A DNA stretch of 64,000 nucleotides from Clostridium lundense DSM 17049 (GCF_000619945.1 NZ_JHVC01000001.1:620001-684000); one strand, 5' to 3'. Shown: positions 1-7,841, counted from the first letter of the stretch. Program-made: numbers and translations. Notes: generated by a model from the sequence alone, not told the origin.

Positions 1-1
1 A

Positions 2-319
2 GCGTTAAATCCAGGCACTCCAGTAAGTGTATTAAAGGATGTAATACCTTCCTTAGATATGGTGTTAATAATGTCTGTAAATCCAGGCTTTGGAGGACAA
101 AAATATATAAGTTATGCTCTCAATAAAATAAAAGAAGTTAATGAACTAAAAGAGAAGTATAATAAGAACCTTATTATTGAAGTAGATGGAGGAATAGATA
201 TACATAATATAAAAGAAGTGGTGGAAAGTGGGGCAGAGTTTATAGTAGCAGGATCTGCAGTATTTAAAAATGGGGATATAAAAGAAAATATTATGAATTT
301 AAAAGAGGCTATAAAATGA
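2..319 (+). CDS. rpe: Ribulose-phosphate 3-epimerase, C-terminal part (5' end outside window)
   Basis: This is the end of the enzyme that interconverts ribulose-5-phosphate and xylulose-5-phosphate in the cytoplasmic pentose phosphate pathway. The open frame runs in from the left edge without a start. It shows the family segments ALNPGTPV, the phosphate-binding loop MSVNPGFGGQ, and VDGGI followed by AGSAVF near the end, all typical of the TIM-barrel epimerase. About 105 of the usual ~215 residues are present. The stop overlaps the thiN start as ATGA, so the two genes are translationally coupled. The order rpe-thiN-spoVM-rpmB matches the Bacillus/Clostridium arrangement. Confidence 0.95.
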   Translation, partial: ALNPGTPVSVLKDVIPSLDMVLIMSVNPGFGGQKYISYALNKIKEVNELKEKYNKNLIIEVDGGIDIHNIKEVVESGAEFIVAGSAVFKNGDIKENIMNLKEAIK

Positions 320-951
320 AGGCACTAGTACTTTCAGGAGGAAATCCTCCACCTTATGACTTAATTAAGGAAGAGATACGGAAGTGTAATATATTAATTT
401 CTGCGGATAGTGGTGCTAATATATTATATGAATATAGGATAAAACCAAATGTAATGCTTGGAGATTTTGATTCTATAGACGAGAAAATATTAAAGTATTA
501 TGAAAATGAAAATGTAACAATAGAAAAGTTTCCCGCCGAAAAAGATTTCACTGATTCCTACGGTGCGTTGGAAAAAGCTGTGGAATTAGGTGCAAAAGAA
601 ATCGGATTTTTAGGTTGTACAGGTAGTAGAATAGATCATATGTTGGGAAATATAGGATTATTACTTACATGTTTGGAGTTAGGAGTAAAATGTTACATTA
701 GAGATGAAAATAATTTAATAAGATTAGTGGATGAGCCTATCACCATAGAAAAAGAAGGATATACATACTTTTCCTTGATTGGTTATGGTGGAGGTGTAAA
801 AGGTATAACTATAACAGGAGCTAAATATCCTTTAAAAGATTACAACTTAAGATTAGGAGAATCTTTGGGAGTATCTAATGAAATTCTGGAAGATAGTGCT
901 ACAATAGACTTTAGAGAAGGACTTTTATTAGTAATACAAAGTAAAGACTAA
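316..951 (+). CDS. thiN: Thiamine pyrophosphokinase
   Basis: Transfers pyrophosphate from ATP to thiamine to make the cofactor thiamine diphosphate. The 211-residue product has the usual family length. Seen in it are an N-terminal SGG loop, the metal and nucleotide motif LGDFDSID at about residues 48-55, and GSRIDHM at about 103-109, which contributes to thiamine binding. The C-terminal beta-rich half contains GVSNE and ends in LLLVIQ. The ATG overlaps the rpe stop by four bases, so the gene probably relies on coupled translation. No thiamine riboswitch is visible, because the operon starts outside the window. Confidence 0.95.
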   Translation: MKALVLSGGNPPPYDLIKEEIRKCNILISADSGANILYEYRIKPNVMLGDFDSIDEKILKYYENENVTIEKFPAEKDFTDSYGALEKAVELGAKEIGFLGCTGSRIDHMLGNIGLLLTCLELGVKCYIRDENNLIRLVDEPITIEKEGYTYFSLIGYGGGVKGITITGAKYPLKDYNLRLGESLGVSNEILEDSATIDFREGLLLVIQSKD

Positions 952-990
952 CGAAAGTTAATAGTTAATAATGAAAATTGAAGAATAAAG

Positions 991-1027
991 AAGGCTTTTT
1001 TTCACTAAGCTGCAGAAAAGCTTAAAT
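991..1027. repeat. Copy 1 of a dispersed intergenic hairpin repeat
   Basis: The segment resembles the one at 19219-19260: both read AA..CTTTT.TTTC, then TAA, then CAGAAAAG.TTAAAT. Each copy can form a hairpin whose arms flank the middle (here about 991-1001 with 1014-1023). The changed bases in the two copies keep the arms complementary, which hints at a conserved structure. The copy lies in the 222-base gap after thiN. Confidence 0.35.
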
Positions 1028-1091
1028 AATAAAGAATAAATAACAATCTTGTAAAAGTATTTTGTATTGATAATATTTATTCTTTATTATT
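1025..1091 (+). terminator. Long AT-only inverted repeat with T-tract, probable terminator after thiN
   Basis: A perfect 18-base inverted repeat (1025-1042 with 1074-1091) encloses a 31-base spacer, and T bases continue to about 1097. It is the only terminator-like structure between thiN and the next gene. The all-A/T stem and large loop are unusual for an intrinsic terminator, so a small mobile-element remnant is also possible. Confidence 0.45.
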
Positions 1092-1173
1092 TTTTTTGCA
1101 TAAAATTAAATTACATATTTATCCATGATTTAATGCTATAATTAAGGTATATAATAGGGGGAAGGGGTATGTT

Positions 1174-1998
1174 ATGAGTTTAAATAAAAAACATGCAGCT
1201 ATAGGAATAGTATTGTTGATAATTACTTGGGTAGGAAATGTCTTTTACTATAAAAAACATGTATTAAAAGAGCCTATATTTCTTAAGCATTATTACCATA
1301 TTACAAAAGAAAATAGTGATTTTAAATTATACTATATTGAAAACATAAATTCTAAAGAAAATATAAATAATATTGTATTTCCCGAAGTTGGGGAGGAACA
1401 TATAGAGTTTTATAAGTATAGTGATAATACCAACAAGCGATATTACCAAATGAAGAGTGTAGGTATAAATATTTATAAGGATGATTCAGCAAAAATTTTA
1501 GAGAAATATGAAAATAAGGTTATTACTAATGTAAAAGTAGAATTTTCTAGTGGTAGGGTTATGAATGTGGATATAGGCAAAATATATCTATGTAGTGATA
1601 ATGAAGGAAAAGATGTTTTATTTACTCGTAAGAGTTCATATTCAGATAGTAGTAGTGGGTATGATTCCTTTATTATAGATAAGAATATAAAAATAAAAGC
1701 TATTTGCTCAAAATTCCCTGAGATCACAAATGATATATTACAGGTAAATAAAGAATCATTAAAGAATATTAAATTTCCTATAACATTGAAAACAGGAGAT
1801 AAATTAGACATTAAATATAAATTCAAATTTAATAAGGATGATATAAGAAAAAACTATTTATATAGATTTCCACTGAATATTATTATTGGGGATTCTAAAG
1901 AAAGCAAAGTATTCTATTCACGTTATGTTAACTATTGTCCTCAATTCTTAGATGAGATTGATGTTAATTCTTTAATCAATGATAAGGAGAGGAAGTAA
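1174..1998 (+). CDS. Membrane-anchored protein of unknown function
   Basis: I do not recognise a family. The 274-residue product has a short basic N-terminus and one hydrophobic segment at about residues 8-26 (AIGIVLLIITWVGNVFYY), then roughly 245 polar residues rich in Lys, Asn, Ile and Tyr. This suggests a protein anchored by its N-terminus with a soluble domain outside the membrane. A Ser-rich stretch (SSYSDSSSGYDS) lies near the middle. The ATG at 1174 follows a GGGGGAAGGGG ribosome site. The next gene starts two bases after the stop, so the two form a pair. The pair sits between thiN and spoVM, where most relatives have no genes, and is probably accessory. Confidence 0.75.
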   Translation: MSLNKKHAAIGIVLLIITWVGNVFYYKKHVLKEPIFLKHYYHITKENSDFKLYYIENINSKENINNIVFPEVGEEHIEFYKYSDNTNKRYYQMKSVGINIYKDDSAKILEKYENKVITNVKVEFSSGRVMNVDIGKIYLCSDNEGKDVLFTRKSSYSDSSSGYDSFIIDKNIKIKAICSKFPEITNDILQVNKESLKNIKFPITLKTGDKLDIKYKFKFNKDDIRKNYLYRFPLNIIIGDSKESKVFYSRYVNYCPQFLDEIDVNSLINDKERK

Positions 1999-2000
1999 GA

Positions 2001-2573
2001 ATGTATGCTTTAGGATATAATAAATTATTTTGGGGCATGATATTTATAATTTTTGATATAAACCTAGGAACTATTAATATTTTGCCAAACTTTATAGGGT
2101 ATATGTTGATTTATTCAGCATTAAATATACTGGAAAAGCAGCATGAGATTTATAAAAAAGGTAAAATTCCAGCAATGATTTTAACTATACTTACTTTAAA
2201 TGATATAATTCATACTGATAAAAATAATCTTTTATCAGGCGAATATCAAAGTCCAAATTTTTTGGGAATGCTTATTGGAACAATAGTTATGATTATTAGC
2301 ATTTATTTGATCTATATTATATGTAAAGGAATTTATTATATTTCAATAGAAAGAGGATTTGATGAGTTAAAAGAAAGTACTGAAACTCGTTGGAGGTTTT
2401 ATTTGGGTATAGAGATACTTATGTTATTCTATATGCCTTTTTCTTTAAATATTTCTCAGGATTTTAATTTTGTTATAGTTGTTTTCTGCATAATAAAATT
2501 AATTATAATGATATCTATTGCAATGTTGTTTAGAAGATCAAAATCAGAATTAGGGGAATCAAGTGATGCTTAG
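2001..2573 (+). CDS. Multi-pass membrane protein of unknown function
   Basis: The 190-residue product is strongly hydrophobic, with probable helices at about residues 9-45 (one or two), 86-112, 128-147 and 152-178. The motif FDINLGTINILPNFIGYM near the N-terminus resembles small uncharacterised membrane proteins of Bacilli and Clostridia that carry an 'ILP-IIGY' signature; this is recalled family resemblance, not a search. The strong site AAGGAGAGGAAG overlaps the end of the upstream gene, which implies co-expression with that membrane-anchored protein and perhaps a complex. The C-terminus is polar and probably cytoplasmic. No enzymatic motif is visible. Confidence 0.75.
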   Translation: MYALGYNKLFWGMIFIIFDINLGTINILPNFIGYMLIYSALNILEKQHEIYKKGKIPAMILTILTLNDIIHTDKNNLLSGEYQSPNFLGMLIGTIVMIISIYLIYIICKGIYYISIERGFDELKESTETRWRFYLGIEILMLFYMPFSLNISQDFNFVIVVFCIIKLIIMISIAMLFRRSKSELGESSDA

Positions 2574-2641
2574 GTTTAGGATATAGGGAGTATTGTAGAT
2601 CATAATTATGAGATAAACTAGGCAAATAATAAATAGTAGGT

Positions 2642-2670
2642 GTCACAGTTTTAAGAGTGCTGCATATAAT
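2642..2670 (+). promoter_or_regulatory. Promoter of the small-membrane-protein/spoVM transcript
   Basis: GTCACA (2642-2647), a 17-base spacer and TATAAT (2665-2670) fit a SigA promoter with a weak -35. The same bases also fit a mother-cell SigE promoter: GTCACAGT, 13 bases, CATATAAT, close to the SigE -10 CATACAAT. In Bacillus subtilis spoVM is SigE-controlled, so SigE is the inferred reading. Confidence 0.5.
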
Positions 2671-2702
2671 ACTATCATAAGTAATTTTTAAGGGATAATA
2701 TT

Positions 2703-2864
2703 GTGGGAAAGTGCAGTAAATTTAAAAAAATAGCTGGATATGTTGTAGGTGCTATAGGAATAGGCATAATACTGACTTTTATTATCCCTATATGGGGATG
2801 GGTTATAGCTGTTGGAGCTGGACTTATATATTTAGGATGGTATCTAATACAACAATATAAATAA
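2703..2864 (+). CDS. 53-residue small membrane protein upstream of spoVM
   Basis: A GTG-started ORF preceded by AAGGGA seven bases upstream. The product begins MGKCSKFKKIAGYVVGAIG, continues as a nearly unbroken hydrophobic stretch with an IPIWGW turn in the middle, and ends LIQQYK. That fits two short membrane helices forming a hairpin, with a basic N-terminus. Similar tiny 'IPxWxW' membrane proteins occur in Clostridia, but I know of no assigned function. It lies 23 bases before spoVM with one promoter upstream of both and one terminator downstream, so it is probably expressed with SpoVM during sporulation. The hydrophobic coding pattern supports a real gene. Confidence 0.7.
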   Translation: MGKCSKFKKIAGYVVGAIGIGIILTFIIPIWGWVIAVGAGLIYLGWYLIQQYK

Positions 2865-2887
2865 TTAAATCATAGAGGTGATGCTTT

Positions 2888-2959
2888 ATGAAGATTATGG
2901 CTGTTAAATTGCCTAAATTTTTATCTTCCTTTATAAAATTTATATTTAGAAAAAAATAG
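2888..2959 (+). CDS. spoVM: Stage V sporulation protein M, 23-residue micro-protein
   Basis: SpoVM is an amphipathic-helix peptide that recognises the curved outer forespore membrane and recruits SpoIVA to start spore coat assembly. The ORF encodes MKIMAVKLPKFLSSFIKF followed by five residues ending RKK. It has the family signature: M-K, then KLPKFL with the helix-breaking Pro at position 9, then an amphipathic basic helix. Length is 23 against 26 in B. subtilis. An AGAGGTG site lies seven bases upstream of ATG 2888. Position between thiN and rpmB is the same as in B. subtilis, which strongly supports the call. A clear terminator follows six bases after the stop. Confidence 0.9.
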   Translation: MKIMAVKLPKFLSSFIKFIFRKK

Positions 2960-2964
2960 AACAT

Positions 2965-2994
2965 AAAAAAAGACGACAAAAGTCGTCTTTTTTT
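2965..2994. terminator. Bidirectional intrinsic terminator between spoVM and rpmB
   Basis: GACGAC (2972-2977), loop AAAA, GTCGTC (2982-2987), flanked by seven A and seven T. The symmetric A/T tracts allow termination of spoVM on the plus strand and of rpmB on the minus strand. Confidence 0.9.
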
Positions 2995-3048
2995 ATGTAC
3001 TATCTAAGAAATAAAAAATGCAATTGGGATACAATTGCATTTCCTATT

Positions 3049-3240
3049 TTATATAGCACGCTGTACCTTACCGGAACGTAGGCATCTTGTACAAACATGT
3101 ATAGTTTTAGGTGTTCCTTCAACTATAGCTTTAACTTTTTTTATGTTTGGCGCCCAAGTTCTTTTTGATTGACGATGTGAATGACTGTACTGTACACCAG
3201 CTACAACGCCTTTTCCACAAACTTCACATTTTCTTGACAT
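3049..3240 (-). CDS. rpmB: 50S ribosomal protein L28
   Basis: Structural protein of the large ribosomal subunit. The 63-residue product is the normal bacterial length and contains MSRKCEVCGKG at the start, a basic middle with SHSHRQSKRTW, and CTRCLRSGKV near the end. The two CxxC pairs mark the zinc-binding form of L28. ATG 3240 follows an AAGGAGGTG site (complement of 3248-3256). The gene is monocistronic and divergent from yloU, with its own promoter and a hairpin in its leader. The same inverted orientation of rpmB relative to yloU is known in Bacillus. Confidence 0.97.
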   Translation of the reverse strand: MSRKCEVCGKGVVAGVQYSHSHRQSKRTWAPNIKKVKAIVEGTPKTIHVCTRCLRSGKVQRAI

Positions 3241-3259
3241 TCGAAAACACCTCCTTTAT

Positions 3260-3289
3260 AAATTGAAAAGAGTAAAATCTTCTCAATTT
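3260..3289 (-). promoter_or_regulatory. Leader hairpin upstream of rpmB
   Basis: In the rpmB transcript a 12-base-pair stem (complement of 3278-3289 with 3260-3271, one G-U pair) with a six-base loop ends three bases before the AAGGAG site. It could shape translation or mRNA stability, for example by L28 autoregulation, but that is inference. Confidence 0.5.
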
Positions 3290-3300
3290 AGACCTATATT

Positions 3301-3330
3301 ATTTTATCACACAATATATAATTTTTGCAA
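3301..3330 (-). promoter_or_regulatory. rpmB promoter
   Basis: Read on the minus strand: TTGCAA, an 18-base spacer, TAAAAT. It lies just upstream of the rpmB leader hairpin. Confidence 0.55.
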
Positions 3331-3388
3331 GCATATTATAAAATTTAAACATTGAATATTAATATTAAAAGATTTATCATATATTTCC

Positions 3389-3417
3389 TTGAATAAATTT
3401 TATATTTAATATAAAAT
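3389..3417 (+). promoter_or_regulatory. yloU-fakA promoter
   Basis: TTGAAT (3389-3394), a 17-base spacer and TAAAAT (3412-3417), placed 32 bases before the yloU start. Confidence 0.55.
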
Positions 3418-3449
3418 ATGTGTAAGGTCACATATAAGGAGGGGTTAAT

Positions 3450-3800
3450 ATGATAGGTAACATTTCAAATGATTATGGATATATTAATTATTCTGAAGAA
3501 ATATTAGGTAACATTATAGGAGTATCAACTATGGAATGCTATGGAGTAGTTGGAATGGCCTCCAAGAATGCTACAGATGGATTATGGGAATTATTAAGAG
3601 GAGAGAACCTAAGTAAGGGTGTTAAAATCCATGCTAAGGATAATAAGCTATCTATAGAATTATATATAATTGTAGAATATGGAACTAAAATTTCTGTAAT
3701 TGCAAGCAATATAATACAAAAAGTTAGATATAATGTGGAAAACTATACAGGATTAAAGATCTCAAATATTACAGTAAACGTTCAGGGTGTTAGAGTCTAA
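3450..3800 (+). CDS. yloU: Asp23/Gls24-family (DUF322) protein YloU
   Basis: A 116-residue member of the Asp23 envelope-associated family. It shows the typical pattern GNISNDYGYINYSEEILG, then IIGVSTMECYGVVGMAS, and ends in NVQGVRV. Family members in Staphylococcus sit at the membrane and affect cell-wall stress responses. The YloU role is not well defined, but the gene is almost always next to fakA/yloV, as here (13 bases apart), which implies a link with fatty acid or envelope metabolism. ATG 3450 follows AAGGAGGGG. The gene has its own promoter and is divergent from rpmB. Confidence 0.9.
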   Translation: MIGNISNDYGYINYSEEILGNIIGVSTMECYGVVGMASKNATDGLWELLRGENLSKGVKIHAKDNKLSIELYIIVEYGTKISVIASNIIQKVRYNVENYTGLKISNITVNVQGVRV

Positions 3801-3813
3801 GGAGGTAACTTAA

Positions 3814-5463
3814 ATGGAATACATAAATATTGACGGGCAGAGTTTTTATAACATGGTGATAAATGCTAATAATAAATTAGAAGAGCAAAAGGAATATGTG
3901 AACTCCTTAAATGTATTTCCGGTTCCTGATGGAGACACTGGAACTAATATGTCTATGACATTTAAATCTGCAGTTACAGAAATTCAGGGTATGGAAAAAG
4001 AAACTATTGATAAAATTTCTAAAAGCCTTGCAAAAGGAGCCTTAATGGGAGCGAGGGGAAATTCAGGTGTAATATTATCTCAGATACTAAGAGGTATTGC
4101 TAAAGGATTAGAAAATAAAGTTGAAGTTAATGTAGAAGAATTTGCAAATAGCATAATGGAAGGTGCTAAATCAGCGTATAAGGCTGTAATGAGACCAACT
4201 GAGGGAACTATTTTGACTGTAATTAAAGGCGCGGGTGAAGCTGCAATAAAAAGTAATGCTAAAAATGTTACAGAACTTATGCATGATGTATGTATACAAA
4301 GTGAGATAGTTTTAAATAAAACTCCTGAAATGCTACCAGTTTTAAAACAAGCAAAAGTAGTAGATGCAGGTGGAGCAGGACTTCTTATTATTCTTAAAGG
4401 AATGTTAGAAGTTTTAGAAAAAGATCTTAAATCTTTAACTGTAAACAAAGGGGAAGAAAAATCCTCAAACATTTCTGCTGCAAAAACTTTAGGAGATACT
4501 GATATTAAATTTGGTTACTGTACCGAATTTTTTATAATGTCCGATAAAGTAAATATTGAAGAATTTAAAAAAGAACTAGAACCTCATGGAGATTCTATGA
4601 TAGTAGTAGGTGGAGAAGGTTTAGTTAAAGTTCATATTCATACTAATGATCCTGGCTTTATACTATCAAAAGCTGTTAAATTAGGTTCACTTTCAAAAAT
4701 AAAAATTGATAATATGAGAGAGCAGCATAGACATATTTTAGAAGATGAATATCCAGTTAATCAGGAAGAAAGTGCTAATGACTCTATTGAGGAAAATATA
4801 GAAATTAAAAAATATGCTTTCGTATCTGTATCTTTGGGAGAAGGCATAAAAAATATTTTTAAGGATTTAGGAGTGGATTTTGTTATTGAAGGTGGTCAAA
4901 CAATGAATCCAAGCACAGAAGATATATTAAATGCTGTTAAAAAATTAAATGCAGAAAATATATTTGTGCTACCAAATAACAAAAACATAATAATGGCAGC
5001 TACTCAAGCAGCAGAATTATCAGACAAAAATGTATATGTAATTCCAACAAAAACTATTCCTCAAGGAATAACTTCTATTACAGCTTTTAATATTGAAGCT
5101 GAAGTAGAAGACAATGTGAATAACATGACGGAAGCTATTGCAAATGTTGCTACTGGTTCTGTTACATATGCAGTAAGAGATACTGAAATGGATGGTAAGG
5201 TTATAAAAGAAGGAAATATTCTTGGATTAAAAGAAGGAAAAATAGAAGAAATAGGAAGCGATATGTTTACAGTTTGTAATAATTTAATAGAAAGTATGGT
5301 TGCGGAAGATAGTGAACTTATCACAATATTCTATGGAAAAGATTGTAATGAAGAAGAAGTAAATAAATTTGTAAAAGAATTAGAAGAAAAATATGAAGAG
5401 TTAGATATACAGTGTTATAGTGGAGAACAACCATTATATTATTTTATTTTCTCTGTAGAATAA
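3814..5463 (+). CDS. fakA: Fatty acid kinase catalytic subunit FakA (YloV, DAK-family)
   Basis: Phosphorylates exogenous fatty acids held by a FakB (DegV-type) carrier, feeding acyl-phosphate to PlsX/PlsY. The N-terminal DhaL-type kinase domain (about residues 8-200) carries NVFPVPDGDTGTNM with the metal-binding Asp cluster near residue 38, GARGNSGVILSQ, and VDAGGAGL. A middle domain includes GYCTEFFI and HIHTNDPG. The C-terminal DegV-like part has GGQTMNPSTEDI. At 549 residues it matches the family. It is co-transcribed with yloU and followed by a terminator. The plsX-acpP genes 10 kb downstream use the same acyl-phosphate currency. Confidence 0.92.
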   Translation: MEYINIDGQSFYNMVINANNKLEEQKEYVNSLNVFPVPDGDTGTNMSMTFKSAVTEIQGMEKETIDKISKSLAKGALMGARGNSGVILSQILRGIAKGLENKVEVNVEEFANSIMEGAKSAYKAVMRPTEGTILTVIKGAGEAAIKSNAKNVTELMHDVCIQSEIVLNKTPEMLPVLKQAKVVDAGGAGLLIILKGMLEVLEKDLKSLTVNKGEEKSSNISAAKTLGDTDIKFGYCTEFFIMSDKVNIEEFKKELEPHGDSMIVVGGEGLVKVHIHTNDPGFILSKAVKLGSLSKIKIDNMREQHRHILEDEYPVNQEESANDSIEENIEIKKYAFVSVSLGEGIKNIFKDLGVDFVIEGGQTMNPSTEDILNAVKKLNAENIFVLPNNKNIIMAATQAAELSDKNVYVIPTKTIPQGITSITAFNIEAEVEDNVNNMTEAIANVATGSVTYAVRDTEMDGKVIKEGNILGLKEGKIEEIGSDMFTVCNNLIESMVAEDSELITIFYGKDCNEEEVNKFVKELEEKYEELDIQCYSGEQPLYYFIFSVE

Positions 5464-5485
5464 AAAAAGCCATATGGCTTTTTTT
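5463..5485 (+). terminator. Intrinsic terminator after fakA
   Basis: A 22-base palindrome (A tract, GCCATATGGC, T tract) directly after the fakA stop, ending in seven T. Confidence 0.8.
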
Positions 5486-5517
5486 ATTTAATATAATTTT
5501 AATTTTGGAGTGATACT

Positions 5518-7566
5518 ATGGATGTATACAGTAGTATTAGCTGTATAAAAGGTGTAGGACCAAAGACTTTAGAAGCTTTAAATAAATGTGGTGTTTTTAA
5601 TATAATGGATCTTTTATTATACTTTCCCAGAGATTATAAGGAAGTGCTAATTTGTGACAGTATAAATGATGCAACGGAAAAAGGTCAAATTATATTAAAA
5701 GGTAAGGTAATAGAAATAAAAAGGGACATAAGAACTAAAAATGGAAAAATATTATCCAATGTAGTATTTGAAAATGAGGATAGTATTTTTAAGTGTAAAT
5801 GGTTTAATCAACCTTATATAAAAAATTATTTTAGAATAAATAATTATTATGCGCTTAAAGGTAAAACAGATATTTTTAATGGAGAAAGAATATTGGTTAA
5901 TCCAACTATATTGAAGAATACAGAAATAAATTTAAAAGACAGTAGAAAAGATATAATGGCCATATATACTTTAAGAGGAAATATAAAAAATAATACTATT
6001 GCAAAGTTTGTAAATGAAGTATTAAATAATATACATATAGAAGAAAATTTACCTAGCTGGATAATAAGCAAATATAAATTTTGTTCTTTAGACAGTGCTA
6101 TAAGAAATATACATAAGCCTTTAAATGATAATGTGCTTTTTCAAGCTAAACGAAGGCTAAAATTTCAGGAGCTTTTTACTTATTCATTAAAGATATTGAT
6201 ACTTAAAGAATATAGAGATATGAATAATAAGGGGATTGAATATGCAATAGTTCCTGAACTTAAGGAGCTAAAAGAAAAACTTCCATTTCAGTTAACTAGT
6301 GCTCAAAGTAGGGTAGTAAAAGAAATACTTATTGATGAAAAAAGACCTATATGTATGAATAGACTGGTACAAGGTGATGTAGGTAGTGGAAAAACTATAG
6401 TTGGAATAATTGCCATGTTCAATGTGGTGAAAAATGGATGCCAGGCAGTTTTGATGGCTCCTACAGAAATATTAGCAGGGCAGCATTATAATGAAGTAAC
6501 TAAGGTGCTGAAAGATTTTAATTTAAATATAAAATTATTATGTGGCAGTACTACAAAAAAGGAAAAAGAAATTATAAAAACAGAGTTGAAAGAAGGAAGT
6601 ATAGATATAATAATAGGTACTCATGCATTAATAGAGGATGATGTGGAATTTCATAAACTAGGTTTAGTAATAACCGATGAACAGCATAGATTTGGAGTAA
6701 TGCAAAGAAGCAAATTGTTTAATAAGGGACAAAATATAGATGTGCTTGTTATGACAGCTACTCCAATACCTAGAACTTTATCTCTATATTTATATGGTGA
6801 TTTAGATATATCTATTATTGATGAACTACCTCCTGGAAGACAAAAAATTGATACATATTATATAAATAAAAATGAAAAGGATAGGGTATATAACTTTGCA
6901 TTAAAGGAAATACAAAAGGGAAGGCAAGTTTATGTGGTTTGTCCATTGGTAGAAGAAAATGTAGATTTAGATTTAACTTCTGTAGAAGCTCTTTATGAGG
7001 AACTAAAAAAGAAGTATTTTAAAAATGTGGAAATTTCAATATTGCATGGAAAAATGACTTCTAAAGAAAAAAATGAAATTATGGATAAATTTAAAAATAA
7101 TGAAATTAAAGTTCTTATATCTACAACTGTAATAGAAGTTGGTATTAATGTACCTAATGCTACATTAATGATAATAGAAAATGCTGAAAGATTTGGCCTT
7201 GCTCAGTTGCACCAATTAAGAGGAAGAGTTGGAAGAGGAGGAGAAAAGTCTTACTGCATACTTATAGGAAATATAAAAAACTCTATTACTAAAAAAAGAA
7301 TGGAAACTATGGTAAATAGTAATGATGGTTTTTATATAGCAGAGCAGGATTTAAAAATACGAGGTAGCGGAGAAATATTTGGATTTAGGCAGCATGGAGA
7401 AGAAGGTTTTATATTATGCAATATTGTAGATGACATAGATTTATTAAAGCAATCAAATATGGAAGCTAAGAATATATTAAAGAGCAATAATGAAGAAGAT
7501 AAGAAAATTTTAAAATATATAGTAGGGAAAATAGAAAATAACTCAAAGTATATTTGCTTTAACTAA
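5518..7566 (+). CDS. recG: ATP-dependent DNA helicase RecG
   Basis: Branch-migrating helicase that remodels stalled forks and Holliday junctions. The 682-residue product has an N-terminal helix-hairpin-helix and OB 'wedge' region (SCIKGVGPKTLEAL near the start). The helicase core follows: Walker A GDVGSGKT at about 286-293, Walker B-type TDEQHRFGV at about 385, TATPIPRT, and QLRGRVGRG in the second RecA domain. The C-terminus contains EQDLKIRGSGEIFG, a RecG signature. ATG 5518 follows GGAGTG. It is separated from fakA by a terminator and from rsmD by a 470-base structured interval, so it is probably transcribed separately. Confidence 0.97.
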   Translation: MDVYSSISCIKGVGPKTLEALNKCGVFNIMDLLLYFPRDYKEVLICDSINDATEKGQIILKGKVIEIKRDIRTKNGKILSNVVFENEDSIFKCKWFNQPYIKNYFRINNYYALKGKTDIFNGERILVNPTILKNTEINLKDSRKDIMAIYTLRGNIKNNTIAKFVNEVLNNIHIEENLPSWIISKYKFCSLDSAIRNIHKPLNDNVLFQAKRRLKFQELFTYSLKILILKEYRDMNNKGIEYAIVPELKELKEKLPFQLTSAQSRVVKEILIDEKRPICMNRLVQGDVGSGKTIVGIIAMFNVVKNGCQAVLMAPTEILAGQHYNEVTKVLKDFNLNIKLLCGSTTKKEKEIIKTELKEGSIDIIIGTHALIEDDVEFHKLGLVITDEQHRFGVMQRSKLFNKGQNIDVLVMTATPIPRTLSLYLYGDLDISIIDELPPGRQKIDTYYINKNEKDRVYNFALKEIQKGRQVYVVCPLVEENVDLDLTSVEALYEELKKKYFKNVEISILHGKMTSKEKNEIMDKFKNNEIKVLISTTVIEVGINVPNATLMIIENAERFGLAQLHQLRGRVGRGGEKSYCILIGNIKNSITKKRMETMVNSNDGFYIAEQDLKIRGSGEIFGFRQHGEEGFILCNIVDDIDLLKQSNMEAKNILKSNNEEDKKILKYIVGKIENNSKYICFN

Positions 7567-7677
7567 TGCTAACTTAGAAAAATTGAAAAAATTACCTGAG
7601 TATTATTTTAAAATAATGGGCAATATAATAGTACACCGATGGTTAAGATTAAAAAATTTAAATCGGAGGTGTTCGTC
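7567..7677 (+). promoter_or_regulatory. Upstream region of the 18-codon ORF with a ribosome-site hairpin
   Basis: A perfect TATAAT lies at 7624-7629 but no good -35 precedes it. ACACCGAT (7633-7640) can pair with ATCGGAGGTGT (7662-7672), either as CCGAT/ATCGG or as ACACC/GGTGT. Both pairings bury the GGAGGTG ribosome site of the ORF that starts at 7678. Confidence 0.4.
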
Positions 7678-7734
7678 ATGAATAGAGGAAAAGCTGTTAT
7701 AGGAAACGATGATTTGGATGTTCCAAAAGACTAA
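7678..7734 (+). CDS. Possible 18-residue peptide or leader peptide
   Basis: ATG 7678 lies six bases after an excellent GGAGGTG site and opens an 18-codon frame, MNRGKAVIGNDDLDVPKD, ending in TAA. I recognise no family. The reason to list it is the near-ideal ribosome site in a non-genic gap, the hairpin that can cover that site, and the folded region that starts five bases after the stop. It may be a regulatory leader peptide, a small protein, or the start of a decayed gene. Coding is not proven. Confidence 0.35.
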   Translation: MNRGKAVIGNDDLDVPKD

Positions 7735-7738
7735 GAAA

Positions 7739-7841
7739 CCCTACAGTACTTGATTATAAACTGACTGATGAAATATCAGTATAGTTTTTAAGGATAAAAT
7801 TCTTAAGAACATAAGGCTTATAAGAAAATAGAACTGTAGGG
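7739..7841 (+). ncRNA. Candidate structured RNA between recG and rsmD
   Basis: CCCTACAGT (7739-7747) pairs perfectly with ACTGTAGGG (7833-7841) and closes a region of about 85 bases. Inside is a hairpin with arms AAACT/AGTTT and ACTGAT/ATCAGT (7759-7787), then one or two short alternative stems built on TTCTTA/TAAGAA. A strong terminator lies 65 bases downstream. I do not recognise a known riboswitch class. Confidence 0.4.

Noticed and set aside
952..1173. Thiamine or other riboswitch in the gap after thiN
   Set aside because: No conserved riboswitch core was seen; the gap is explained by a repeat and an AT inverted repeat.
4080..4472. 130-codon minus-strand ORF inside fakA
   Set aside because: Antisense shadow of an intact kinase gene; no ribosome site and hydrophobic bias that comes from reversed codons.
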